Shown here one piece after another: positions 52,857 to 61,564 of a stretch of 64,000 nt of DNA. The DNA comes from Halorubrum rubrum. GTDB taxonomy: Archaea > Halobacteriota > Halobacteria > Halobacteriales > Haloferacaceae. The notes under the pieces were generated by a model that saw only the letters and a program-made list of their open reading frames with translations, was not told the DNA's origin and did not search any database. The first letter of the stretch is position 1. Each line of letters opens with the position of its first letter. The DNA lies in assembly GCF_024494685.1 (NCBI RefSeq), contig NZ_JANHDM010000008.1, forward strand, positions 1 to 64,000, read 5' to 3'. Made by a program: the position numbers and the translations under genes.

Positions 52857-54191
52857 ATGGACGATAACAACAACTTCGGACTCTCGCGGCGGCAGATGCT
52901 CGGCGGCCTCGGAATGATCGGCGTGGCCTCCGCGGGTGCGGGACTCGGAACGACGGCGTACTTCAGCGACGAGGAGAGCTTCACGGACAACACGCTCACC
53001 GCGGGCTCGCTCGACCTCCGGGTCGTTTACGAGGCCTCCTACGACAGCGACGGCGCGGTCGAGAACACGGCCGACAGCGCGATGGGCACGCAGGACGGCG
53101 ATCCCGCCGGCATGTTCTACGAGCTCGACGACGTGAAACCGGGCGACTCCGGCCACGTGGAGTTCTGCTTCGAGATCGTCGACAACCCCTCCTACGTGTG
53201 GGCGTGCGGTGACCTCTCGCAGCAGGAGAACGGGATGACCGAGCCCGAGTCGGCCGTCGACGACACCCCCGACCTCGGCGAGCTCGGCGAGTCGATCGTG
53301 GCGAGTCTCGCCTACTGTGACGAGGACGGCGAACCGCTCGCGGACGGAGAGATCGCCTCCGGCTCGCTCGTCGACGTCGTCGCAGCTATCACCGGCGGCG
53401 CGCCCCTCGACGGCGAGGGCGTCGCAGGCGTGGCGCCCGGCGACCAGGCGGAGTACTCCGAAGTCGTCGAGCCTGAAGACGGTCCTTCGTACATCACCGG
53501 TCCGTGCGTCTGCCTCTTCTGGGAGGTCCCGACGAACGTCGGCAACGAGATCCAGACGGACTCGCTGACGATGGACTTCGAGTTCCACGCGATCCAGTCG
53601 CGCCACAACGACGGCACGGCCAACCCGTGTGAACCCACCGTCACGACCGAGACCGGCGAGGGCTTCGCCAAGCAACAGGAGTTCGCCACCGAACAGGAGA
53701 CCTCCTTCGCCCGCGGGCGCTTCGGCAACGACGGCCCGTCCGGCTCCTGGGAGGTCGCCGTCGGCCCCGACGTCGGGAGCGCCGACACGGCCAACTACGA
53801 ATGGACGCCCGTACTCGGCAATCCCGTCCCGTTCAGCTACACCTACGACGGCGGCGGGAACGCCTCGTTCACCCTCGACGGCGTGAACGTCGACGAGGGG
53901 ATCCCCGCCCCCAGCGGGAAACTCGCGATCACGACGAAGGCCGACGAGGCCTCCGTCTCCGTCGCGAACCTGGCGCTGGACCTGGACGGCACCCCGGTCA
54001 CTCTCAGCGGCCCCGACGCGGTCTCCGCGACCAACGACGGCTCCGGCCGCGAGGTCACCTACCTCGTGTTCAACACGGACGCCGCGGACGTCGCGAACGC
54101 GTTCACCATCAGCGGCGACGTGACCGTCGACGTACAGGGCGACTACTCCGGCTCCGAGGAGGGCGTCGCCTTCGACATCAGCGTCGAGTAG
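52857..54191 (+). CDS. SipW-dependent surface protein 1 (TasA/camelysin-like)
   Basis: A 444-residue exported protein. The leader has an RR motif (GLSRRQMLGGLGMIGVASAG) directly followed by GLGTTAYFSDEESFTDNTLT, the cleavage region typical of SipW-type leaders (camelysin/TasA family). The mature N-terminal domain (about 45-260) has the family strands LDLRVVYE, DDVKPGDSGHVEFCFEIVDN, EVPTNVGNEIQTDSLTMDFE and FHAIQSRHN. A second beta-rich domain (about 275-444) contains repeats of Ser/Thr/Asp-rich strands. TasA-type proteins polymerise into fibres by strand exchange. It is the first of several such genes in a row. Confidence 0.85.
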   Translation: MDDNNNFGLSRRQMLGGLGMIGVASAGAGLGTTAYFSDEESFTDNTLTAGSLDLRVVYEASYDSDGAVENTADSAMGTQDGDPAGMFYELDDVKPGDSGHVEFCFEIVDNPSYVWACGDLSQQENGMTEPESAVDDTPDLGELGESIVASLAYCDEDGEPLADGEIASGSLVDVVAAITGGAPLDGEGVAGVAPGDQAEYSEVVEPEDGPSYITGPCVCLFWEVPTNVGNEIQTDSLTMDFEFHAIQSRHNDGTANPCEPTVTTETGEGFAKQQEFATEQETSFARGRFGNDGPSGSWEVAVGPDVGSADTANYEWTPVLGNPVPFSYTYDGGGNASFTLDGVNVDEGIPAPSGKLAITTKADEASVSVANLALDLDGTPVTLSGPDAVSATNDGSGREVTYLVFNTDAADVANAFTISGDVTVDVQGDYSGSEEGVAFDISVE

Positions 54192-54285
54192 GCTCCGGAC
54201 AAGACACCCAGTGCTCGTCCTGGGGTCCCAGGCACCCCATCACGGTCGCAGCAAGCGACGATCGGATATCTACCCACGCGGCGTA

Positions 54286-54304
54286 CGACGGTTCGACTCC
54301 GTCG
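54286..54304. repeat. T-arm-like hairpin, copy 1
   Basis: CGACGG-TTCGACT-CCGTCG: a perfect 6-bp stem with a 7-nt loop of tRNA T-loop type, followed by GTGGGACTTCCC. It lies 30 bp before the start of the VWA gene at 54334. Near-identical copies at 55921 and 57854. Confidence 0.65.
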
Positions 54305-54333
54305 GTGGGACTTCCCCTCGGGGAATTACACTC

Positions 54334-55863
54334 ATGACAGACAACGATACCATCGACACGATCGGACTCTCGCGGCGGAAGATGCTCGCCGGCCTCGGGG
54401 CCATGGGCGTCGCCTCCGCGGGGGCCGGCCTCGGGACGACGGCGTACTTCAGCGACGAGGAGGGGTTCACCGACAACACCCTGACCGCCGGCCGGCTGGA
54501 TCTCATGCTGGACTACAAGGCGACGTACGACGGTCCGAACGGGCCGGAACTCATCGGACAGCGTCCCTCGGCCGAACAACTCATCGAGCAGTACGGGGAG
54601 GACACGTCCGAGGGGCCGCTGACCTGGGAGCAGCGGGCCGACCTCGGCTTCTCGTGTGATACCGAAGGCCTGATCAACGGCGACGAGATCCCGATCTTCG
54701 AGCTCGACGACGTGAAGCCCGGCGACTACGGCGAGGTCACGATGTCCTTCCACATCTGTGACAACCCCGCGTACGTCTGGATGCGTGGGAGCGTCTACAA
54801 CGACGACGACAACGGGCTGAACGAGCCCGAATCGCTCGTGGACGACACCGGCGGGGAGGGCGAGGGTGAACTCGCCGAGAACATCGACGTCCGCATGTGG
54901 TACGACTCCGACTGCTCGAACACCTACGACGAGGAGGCCGGCAAAACGGACATCCTCCTCGTGCAGGACATCTCCGGCTCGATGGAGTACGATCAGTACG
55001 GCGGCATCATCTCCGACGGAGAGGGTGGTCAGACCACGAAGCTCGCGGAAGCCAGAGAGGCCGCAGAGAGCTTCTGTGAGGTCGTCTTCGACGAGACCGC
55101 CGACACGTACCTCGGCGTGTTGACCTTCGGGAACGAGGACTACATCGGGAGCGACTACGCCGACGGCGTCCAGTTCGCCCCGTCCGGCGTCGAGAGCGAC
55201 GTGAAGGACGCGATCGACGACATTCAGGCCGCTCCCGACGACGTCACCGGCACCGCGCTGGGGCTCGCGGTCCAGGAGGCCCAGTCGTTCCTCGCTTCGA
55301 ACGGTCGATCGGACGCGCAGAAGGTCATGATCGTCCTGACTGACGGCGAGCAGTTCGAGAGCAACGTCGACGAACTGGACGAGGCGAACGTCGCGAAGGA
55401 CGCGGGAACCCGAATCGTGACGATCGACATCAACGAGCCCGGAGATGGCGAGCCCCAGCTGCTCAGGGACATGGCCGGCAGCAGCCCGACTCCGACCGGT
55501 GACGGCGACGGAACCGACTACTACAACTCCTCGGCGGACGACCTCTCCACGGTTCTGCCGCTCATCTACGACGACATCCTCCAGGCGATCATCGTCGGTG
55601 AGGAGATCATCTTCGAGGGCACCTTGGAGGAGTTCGGCGACGAGATGAGCGACGGGATGCGACTCGATCCGGCACCCCTGATCGGCTCCACCGACGCCAA
55701 TGCGGCCTGTTTCCGTCCGGGAACCCACTGCGTCGCGTTCGAGTGGTCCATCGACACCGAAGTCGGCAACGTGATCCAGACGGACTCCGTCGAGTTCGAC
55801 TTCGACTTCCACGCCGAACAGTGCCGCCACAACGACGAGCCTGGCAACCCGTTCGCAGCCTGA
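54334..55863 (+). CDS. SipW-dependent surface protein 2 with VWA domain
   Basis: A 509-residue protein from ATG 54334. The leader is IGLSRRKMLAGLGAMGVASA then GAGLGTTAYFSDEEGFTDNT (RR at 14-15, TAYFS at 36-40). The TasA-like domain is interrupted, after WYDSDCSNTYDEEAGKTDIL, by a von Willebrand A domain with a MIDAS motif DISGS at 212-216 and IVLTDGEQF later. The final strands (FRPGTHCVAFEWSIDTEVGN, DFDFHAEQCRHND) complete the camelysin-like domain, so VWA is an insertion into the fold. A metal-dependent adhesive role at the cell surface is likely. Confidence 0.85.
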   Translation: MTDNDTIDTIGLSRRKMLAGLGAMGVASAGAGLGTTAYFSDEEGFTDNTLTAGRLDLMLDYKATYDGPNGPELIGQRPSAEQLIEQYGEDTSEGPLTWEQRADLGFSCDTEGLINGDEIPIFELDDVKPGDYGEVTMSFHICDNPAYVWMRGSVYNDDDNGLNEPESLVDDTGGEGEGELAENIDVRMWYDSDCSNTYDEEAGKTDILLVQDISGSMEYDQYGGIISDGEGGQTTKLAEAREAAESFCEVVFDETADTYLGVLTFGNEDYIGSDYADGVQFAPSGVESDVKDAIDDIQAAPDDVTGTALGLAVQEAQSFLASNGRSDAQKVMIVLTDGEQFESNVDELDEANVAKDAGTRIVTIDINEPGDGEPQLLRDMAGSSPTPTGDGDGTDYYNSSADDLSTVLPLIYDDILQAIIVGEEIIFEGTLEEFGDEMSDGMRLDPAPLIGSTDANAACFRPGTHCVAFEWSIDTEVGNVIQTDSVEFDFDFHAEQCRHNDEPGNPFAA

Positions 55864-55920
55864 TCCGTCCTAGTTTGTGAACTCCCCCCACGCGAATCCG
55901 CGTGGATCCCGTTCGGAGTA

Positions 55921-55939
55921 CGGCGGTTCGACTCCGCCG
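55921..55939. repeat. T-arm-like hairpin, copy 2
   Basis: CGGCGG-TTCGACT-CCGCCG followed by GCGGGATTCCC. Same loop as copy 1 with a compensatory stem change (A:T to G:C pair), lying about 43 bp before the VWA gene at 55982. Confidence 0.65.
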
Positions 55940-55981
55940 GCGGGATTCCCCCGCGCTCACACGAAGCGCGGTAGCACACTC

Positions 55982-57781
55982 ATGACACGAAAAAGAACGG
56001 AAAACGGCCTCTCACGCCGGACGCTACTCGGCGGCCTCGGAGCGATCGGTGTCGCCTCCGCGGGTGCGGGCCTCGGAACGACGGCGTACTTCAGCGACGA
56101 GGAGGGGTTCACCGGGAACTCCCTCGAAGCGGGCGAACTCGACCTCAAGATGGACTACCGGATCACGTACGAGGGCGGGCCGGGACGCCTCGAGGAGCTT
56201 CGGGCGGTCTACGACGACGACCCGAACTACAACGAGAACGTCAACGTGACCGAGTACCCCGAGGGGTCCGGGACCTACGTGCTCGACCAAGTTCCGGAGC
56301 GTAGCGACTACCCGGAGCCGGACGGCTGGATCGAGGCCGCGAACGTCGGGGTGGAGTCCAACGGAGAGCTCGGCGGCTTCGAACGCGAGGAACTCACCGA
56401 CTCCGGCTTCCCGCTGTTCAAACTCGAGGACGTGAAGCCCGGAGATTACGGCGAGGCGACGATCAGCTTCCACCTGTTCGACAATCCCGCGTACATGTGG
56501 ATGGGCGGGAGTCTGAACCGTAACGCGCAGAACGGGATCAACGATCCCGAACGGACCGCTCTCGAGGACGCGGGGTACACGGAAACCGAAAGCGACGACT
56601 CCGAGTTCTTCGCGGATGCGGTCGCGGACGACGAACGCTATTACAACGTCGAGGGCGACTGGGGCGGCCAGCTCGCGGACGCGATCCGCGCTCGCGTCTG
56701 GTACGACGACAACTGTAACAACGTCTACGAGGAGGGGCAAGAATCCGGCCCCGTCGACATCGCGGTCGTCGTTGACGTCTCGGGTTCGATGACCTACGAG
56801 ATCGGCGATCCGGGCCCGGACAACGTCGTGGGCGACGGACAGGGTCCGAACTCGCGGATATACCAAGCGGTATCCGCGATCGAATCCCTCACTGACAACC
56901 TTCGAACGAACGTGAACGGATCCGGCGACGACGACAGGCTCGGAATCGTCCAGTTCGGCGGGATAGACGAGGAACTCCTCGCGCTCACGGATGCGAGTAG
57001 CACGTCAACCATCGACGGTGCCATCGACCAGATCGAGGCCTACCAGTACGGCGACGCTCCCCGAGCCGGGACGAACATCGGTGCGGGGCTCTACGGCGGT
57101 CGGCAGGTGCTCGAAGCGAGCAACTCCGGTCGTCGGAAGGTCATGATCGTCATCGGCGACGGTGCGCCCACGTGGACCTACCGGGACGGTTCCGACTTCC
57201 CGTCGTACTCCACCTGGCAGTCGTGGAGCGACTCCGACAAGGAGGCTGCGGCGGACGACGTCAGCGTCTCGAACGCACAGGACGACGTGGAGGACGTCGC
57301 CGACGAGATCAAAGACGAGACCGACGTCGTTATCTACGCGATCGGCTTCGGGCTGGAGGGCGTCCCGAACACGGCTCCCGCACGGCAGACCCTCGTCAAC
57401 ATCGCTTCGGAGGATACCAGTGGAACACAGCCGACGCTGTTCTTCGAGGCACCCGAGGAGATCGAACTGGTACAGATCTTCGCACAGATCGCACAGATCC
57501 TCTTCGGAGAGACGGTAATCGCCGACGGCACCCTCAGAGAGGTGCTTGAGACGCTCGCGGAGGGATATGCGCTGGACGCCAATCGATTCGGCGACGGTAC
57601 GGCGTGTTATCCCGCCGGTCTGACGCGGTGTGTCGGCTTCGAGTGGTGGCTCCCGGCCGACGTCGGAAACGAGGTTCAGACGGATCTCGTGGAGTTCGAT
57701 ATCGACTTCCACGCCGAACAGTGCCGCCACAACGACGGCGAGACGAACCCGTTCGCCGGCGAGAACGCAGAACCCGTATAG
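55982..57781 (+). CDS. SipW-dependent surface protein 3 with VWA domain
   Basis: A 599-residue protein from ATG 55982. The leader NGLSRRTLLGGLGAIGVASA, then GAGLGTTAYFSDEEGFTGNS, is nearly the same as in protein 2. The TasA-like fold begins with LEAGELDLKMDYRITYEGG, holds long inserts, and is split by a VWA domain with MIDAS VVDVSGSMTYE (Asp at about 265) and VMIVIGDGAPTWTY. The last strands (CVGFEWWLPADVGNEVQTDL, IDFHAEQCRHND) match the other members. Proteins 2 and 3 probably arose by tandem duplication, together with the upstream hairpin. Confidence 0.85.
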   Translation: MTRKRTENGLSRRTLLGGLGAIGVASAGAGLGTTAYFSDEEGFTGNSLEAGELDLKMDYRITYEGGPGRLEELRAVYDDDPNYNENVNVTEYPEGSGTYVLDQVPERSDYPEPDGWIEAANVGVESNGELGGFEREELTDSGFPLFKLEDVKPGDYGEATISFHLFDNPAYMWMGGSLNRNAQNGINDPERTALEDAGYTETESDDSEFFADAVADDERYYNVEGDWGGQLADAIRARVWYDDNCNNVYEEGQESGPVDIAVVVDVSGSMTYEIGDPGPDNVVGDGQGPNSRIYQAVSAIESLTDNLRTNVNGSGDDDRLGIVQFGGIDEELLALTDASSTSTIDGAIDQIEAYQYGDAPRAGTNIGAGLYGGRQVLEASNSGRRKVMIVIGDGAPTWTYRDGSDFPSYSTWQSWSDSDKEAAADDVSVSNAQDDVEDVADEIKDETDVVIYAIGFGLEGVPNTAPARQTLVNIASEDTSGTQPTLFFEAPEEIELVQIFAQIAQILFGETVIADGTLREVLETLAEGYALDANRFGDGTACYPAGLTRCVGFEWWLPADVGNEVQTDLVEFDIDFHAEQCRHNDGETNPFAGENAEPV

Positions 57782-58107
57782 CGACGCAACCGACCGCGGA
57801 CAGCACGACCGTGCTGCCCGCCTCCCACTCGAAGCCCGTACGGGCGGTCGAGACGGCGGTTCGACTCCGTCGGTGGGATTCCCGTACCGGATCGCAACGG
57901 ACGCGGCCGACGACGGGACTCGGAGACGGATCGACGGCGAGATCGGGGGAACGGCCTGCCTGACAGGCACACCCTGCCGGTCGTTCAATGGCCCAATCAA
58001 CGCGGTTCGGTGTCCGAACCGTTTGGGTAGGAGACGCATACATACGTACCGAGGACGCGTGGAGACGATCGACGAACCGGCCGTCCGGAGCCGAAAACGA
58101 GACACGA
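57782..58107. other. Intergenic region with T-arm-like hairpin copy 3
   Basis: About 326 bp without a gene. It holds hairpin copy 3 (57854-57872) and, at 57950-57985, TGCCTGACAGGCA, a small palindrome. AT-rich DNA at about 58030-58045 (ATACATACGTACC) is a plausible promoter for the following five-gene chain. Confidence 0.5.
57854..57872. repeat. T-arm-like hairpin, copy 3
   Basis: CGGCGG-TTCGACT-CCGTCG followed by GTGGGATTCCC. The loop and downstream block are the same as in copies 1 and 2, with one G-U pair in the stem. It lies 236 bp before the next start codon, so the distance to the gene is not kept. Confidence 0.65.
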
Positions 58108-58902
58108 ATGACGAAACGAGACATACATCTGACTCGGCGGCAGGCACTCGCGGGCATCGGAGCCGTCGGCTTCGCCACCCTCGGGATGGCCGGAGGACGG
58201 TCCACGGGCAGCTGGGACCAGTACACGAGCTACACCTACGCGCAGTCGGACGTTCCGACCAACCTGCTCGTCGGCTGGCGGAGCAGATACAACGACCAGC
58301 TCGTCCGAGAGAGCCCGACCGACGAGGTCACCGAGGTCGACGAGATCGGTTCGCCGGTCCGCCTCATCGACCAGGAGAACGTCCTCCCGATGGATACGGG
58401 CTCCACGAGCGTCGGCCTCCGGATCGACGATCCGGGCGAGAACGTCCCGGACGGCGTCCGGGTGTGGATGAAGATCGACCCGGAGATCGGCTCCGACCCC
58501 GCGAGCCAGGCGCTCGCGGAACGGATCGACGTCTCCGTTCGCTACGACACCGGATTCCTCGGCGTCGGCGGCTGTGCCGGCGCGGAGAGCGTCGAGGACC
58601 TCCCGACCTTCGGCGACGGCATATTCGCCGGGACGCTCGCGGAGCTCGACGGCGACGACCTGACGGAGGGGATCGAGGTCGATCCCGGAATACTCGACAA
58701 CGGCTGTCTGACTCCCGACGAGAGCCGCTGTCTCGCGTTCAACTGGGCGTTCCCGATCGGCGAGGGCGGCAACGCCGGGAAGGGCGGCTCCGTCGACTTC
58801 GACGTCCGATTCTACGCGGTCGACTGCGCGTGGGACGGCAACCCGTTCGAGGAATCGGTGCCGGACCGGGATGAATCGGCGGACTCGGAGGTGGCGGAAT
58901 GA
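58108..58902 (+). CDS. Tat-exported surface protein 4, divergent TasA-like
   Basis: A 264-residue protein with a Tat signal (HLTRRQALAGIGAVGFATLG). The TAYFSDEE cleavage region of the earlier members is replaced by SYTYAQSDVPTNLLVG. The mature domain ends like the others (SRCLAFNWAFPIGEGGNAGK, then SVDFDVRFYAVDCAW), so it is a shortened or diverged family member. It begins the tightly coupled chain: its stop overlaps the next ATG by 4 bp. Confidence 0.75.
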   Translation: MTKRDIHLTRRQALAGIGAVGFATLGMAGGRSTGSWDQYTSYTYAQSDVPTNLLVGWRSRYNDQLVRESPTDEVTEVDEIGSPVRLIDQENVLPMDTGSTSVGLRIDDPGENVPDGVRVWMKIDPEIGSDPASQALAERIDVSVRYDTGFLGVGGCAGAESVEDLPTFGDGIFAGTLAELDGDDLTEGIEVDPGILDNGCLTPDESRCLAFNWAFPIGEGGNAGKGGSVDFDVRFYAVDCAWDGNPFEESVPDRDESADSEVAE

Positions 58903-60407
58903 CCGCCGACGGGAGCGGACGAAAGGGCCCCGGACCGGCCGACTTCAGTCGTCGTCGGCTCCTCGCGGGGCTCGGCGGACTGGGTGCGATCGGCGCCGCG
59001 AGCGGCGCGGGAACGTTCGCGTACCTCTCCGACGGGGAGACGCTGCCGCGCAACGAGATCGGTGCCGGCGAGGTCGCACTCGACGTGTCGTGTTCCGACT
59101 CGAACGGCAACTCGGGGTGTACCGTCTCGAACGGGACCGTGAGCTACGCGCCCGCGGAGCCGATCGACCGCGGCGACCGGGGGGACGTGACGTTCGACGT
59201 CTCCGTCCGGAGCAACCCGGCGAGGCTCTGGTTCGCGACGACCTGTCCCCCGACGCAGGACCCGCTCGGCGACGCACTGAAGGTATCGCTCAAGGTCGGC
59301 GACGACTCGGTGTTTCCGTCCGGGTCGCTCTCGGAGCTCCGCCGCGAGTTCGTGAACGGACTCCGGGCTGACGACCTCGACGGCGACGCGTGTCTCGATC
59401 CGGAGGGAGACGCTCTCGAGATCGAACTCGCCTGGGAGCTTCCCGAGGACGCGCCGGCCGCCGCGGCCGGGAAGACGACGGCGTTCGAGTTCCAACTCTA
59501 CACCGAGCAGTGCCGGCACGTCTCAGAGGACGATGCTGACACCGGATCGAATCCCTACGCGGAGTTCGGACCGTGTGACGAACCCGAACCGGAGTGTGTG
59601 GACTGCGACGACGGCGGCAAGGCGGACGGGATCAACGGAAACGTCGACCTCAGCGACCCGAACGATATCTCGACGTGGTTGACGATCGACGAGGGTCCGC
59701 TCGCCGGCGACGCGTACCTCTTCGTCACCGAGGTCGACAAGGACGGCAACGAGGCCGTCGGCGTCAGATTCGAGCTCGTGGACGCGAACGGCGACCCGGC
59801 CGAACGGCTCTGTGAGGTCCGGATCAAGGGCGGAAACGACACGAAGACGTACCCGATCAAACCCCCGAGCAACGACACGGGTGAGATACTGTACTCGCCC
59901 GAAAATAACGGCGGGAATCTCGCCGGAATCAGCAACATCCAGATCGACGTCTGTGTGGACGAGGACGGCGAGAACGGCGATGACGACGACGATTCGGGCG
60001 ACTGCGAGTGCGGCGGAAACGTCCGCTACCGCGACCTGACGTTCCGGTACGACGGCGAGTCCGACGCCACGATACGGGTCATCACGCAGCAGACGGGTGG
60101 CGGAAACGGGGTCGTGTTCGGGGACGCGACGATCGCGTCCGGTGGGACGTTCACCGCCGACGGCAGCGACGTCCCCCAAACGTGGGGGAACGTCGGAACG
60201 AGCCTCGGACAGAACACGACGATCGAGATCGTCGACGGCGGCGATGAAGGTGCCTCGGAGAGCGTGGAGATCCACACCAGCTGCTCCGAGGTCCTTACGA
60301 TCGGAGACACGTTCGGCTCCGACGGATCCGGGGGAACGCTCTATGAACTCGTCGACGGGACGTTTACCGACGAAAACGCGCTCTGCGACTCGGAGGACCT
60401 ACAATGA
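58899..60407 (+). CDS. SipW-dependent surface protein 5
   Basis: A 502-residue protein. The leader has ADFSRRRLLAGLGGLGAIGA and the SipW-type region GTFAYLSDGETLPRNEIGAG. A TasA-like N-terminal domain (to about residue 215, ending FEFQLYTEQCRHVSEDD) is followed by a Cys-containing hinge (PECVDCDDGG) and a C-terminal beta domain with an acidic loop (DEDGENGDDDDDSGDCECGG) and YRDLTFRYDGESDATIRVIT. The extra C-terminal domain could be a cell-surface ligand or anchor domain. It overlaps both neighbours by 4 bp, so it is co-translated with its processing peptidase. Confidence 0.8.
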   Translation: MTADGSGRKGPGPADFSRRRLLAGLGGLGAIGAASGAGTFAYLSDGETLPRNEIGAGEVALDVSCSDSNGNSGCTVSNGTVSYAPAEPIDRGDRGDVTFDVSVRSNPARLWFATTCPPTQDPLGDALKVSLKVGDDSVFPSGSLSELRREFVNGLRADDLDGDACLDPEGDALEIELAWELPEDAPAAAAGKTTAFEFQLYTEQCRHVSEDDADTGSNPYAEFGPCDEPEPECVDCDDGGKADGINGNVDLSDPNDISTWLTIDEGPLAGDAYLFVTEVDKDGNEAVGVRFELVDANGDPAERLCEVRIKGGNDTKTYPIKPPSNDTGEILYSPENNGGNLAGISNIQIDVCVDEDGENGDDDDDSGDCECGGNVRYRDLTFRYDGESDATIRVITQQTGGGNGVVFGDATIASGGTFTADGSDVPQTWGNVGTSLGQNTTIEIVDGGDEGASESVEIHTSCSEVLTIGDTFGSDGSGGTLYELVDGTFTDENALCDSEDLQ

Positions 60408-61564
60408 ACTCACCTATCACGTTCAAACGATTTGCCAACCTGCTCGGGATCGCCCTGCTGATCGCGGTCGTCGCGCCCTTCGTGGTGTACGCGGTGCCGG
60501 CGGTCGTCGGGGCGGAGTACAGCTTCGTCGTCCTGACGGCGAGCATGACGCCCGCGATCGCCCCCGGCGACGTGGTCGTCGTCGACGAACGCGACCCGGC
60601 GGCGATCGGCGAGGGCGACGTGATCACGTTCGTCCGCGGCGAGAGCGAGGTGCCGGTGACCCACCGCGTGATCGGGGTGACGGAGACGGGCGGCGAGGTG
60701 GCCTTCGAGACGAAGGGCGACGCCAACGAGGACCCGGACTCGGCGCCGGTGCCCGCCTCCAACGTCCTCGGCGCGGTCGCGTTCTCGATCCCGTACATCG
60801 GGTACGTGATCCAGTTCGCCGACTCCTCGACGGGCTTCGTCCTGCTCGTCGTCGTGCCGTTCGCCCTGCTCGCGGTCTCGGAGCTCTGGAGCCTCTACCG
60901 CTCCCGGACCCGGAGCGGCGAGGACTCGACGGCGGCCGATCCGGACACGGTCGACGCCGACGCGGAGGCGACGGACGGGGAAGCGATGGACACGGAGACG
61001 ACGGCCACGACCGCCGCGGCCGCGACCGAATCCGCCGAACCCGAGTCCGCCGCCGACGATCCGGGGTTCGTCGTGACGAATCGGACGGTGGAGGGGGCCG
61101 TCGGCGTCCTCCTGTTGTTCGTTCCGTACGCGGCGTACACGGCGTACACGCTCCAGACCGCCCTGACCATCGCGGTCGCGGTCGGAACGGGCATGACGCT
61201 CCTGATGGCCGGCGTGCTCCTCGTCACGGCCGGCGGCGGTGAGAGGTCGGCCGACGACGCGTCCCGTTCGGCGGACGACGACGGCGGAGATGGCGACGGT
61301 GGAGACGACGGAGACGGCAGGGACGACGGAGGTCTCGACGCCGATCGCGACGCCCCTACCGAGGGAGACGACGGCGGAGCGGCCGTCGACGACGACCGCG
61401 AGGACTTCGACGGCCACGAGGACGGTCACGTCGACGGACCGAGCGGAATCGACGACGGAAATCCGATGGGGATCTTCGAGCGGCCCGTGATCGCGTCCGC
61501 CACGGACGGGGGATCGGAGGCGATCGAGGAGGCCGCCGAGGTCGCCGACGAGGAGGGCCGATGA
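60404..61564 (+). CDS. sipW: SipW-type signal peptidase I with acidic C-terminal extension
   Basis: A 386-residue membrane peptidase. The first helix leads into LTASMTPAIAPGDVVVVDER with the catalytic Ser47. The general base is His87 (PVTHRVIGV) and the third residue is probably Asp106 (TKGDANED), the Ser-His-Asp set of the archaeal/ER type that SipW also uses. Further helices lie at about 133-165 and 225-285. Unlike usual archaeal peptidases of about 200-300 residues, it continues in a long Asp/Glu/Gly-rich tail. The position inside the cluster implies that it matures the TasA-like proteins. Confidence 0.88.
   Translation: MNSPITFKRFANLLGIALLIAVVAPFVVYAVPAVVGAEYSFVVLTASMTPAIAPGDVVVVDERDPAAIGEGDVITFVRGESEVPVTHRVIGVTETGGEVAFETKGDANEDPDSAPVPASNVLGAVAFSIPYIGYVIQFADSSTGFVLLVVVPFALLAVSELWSLYRSRTRSGEDSTAADPDTVDADAEATDGEAMDTETTATTAAAATESAEPESAADDPGFVVTNRTVEGAVGVLLLFVPYAAYTAYTLQTALTIAVAVGTGMTLLMAGVLLVTAGGGERSADDASRSADDDGGDGDGGDDGDGRDDGGLDADRDAPTEGDDGGAAVDDDREDFDGHEDGHVDGPSGIDDGNPMGIFERPVIASATDGGSEAIEEAAEVADEEGR

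Noticed and set aside
54178-55830. 550-codon open frame antisense to the first VWA gene
   Set aside because: The sense frame has leader, VWA MIDAS and family strands; the antisense composition is typical of a shadow.
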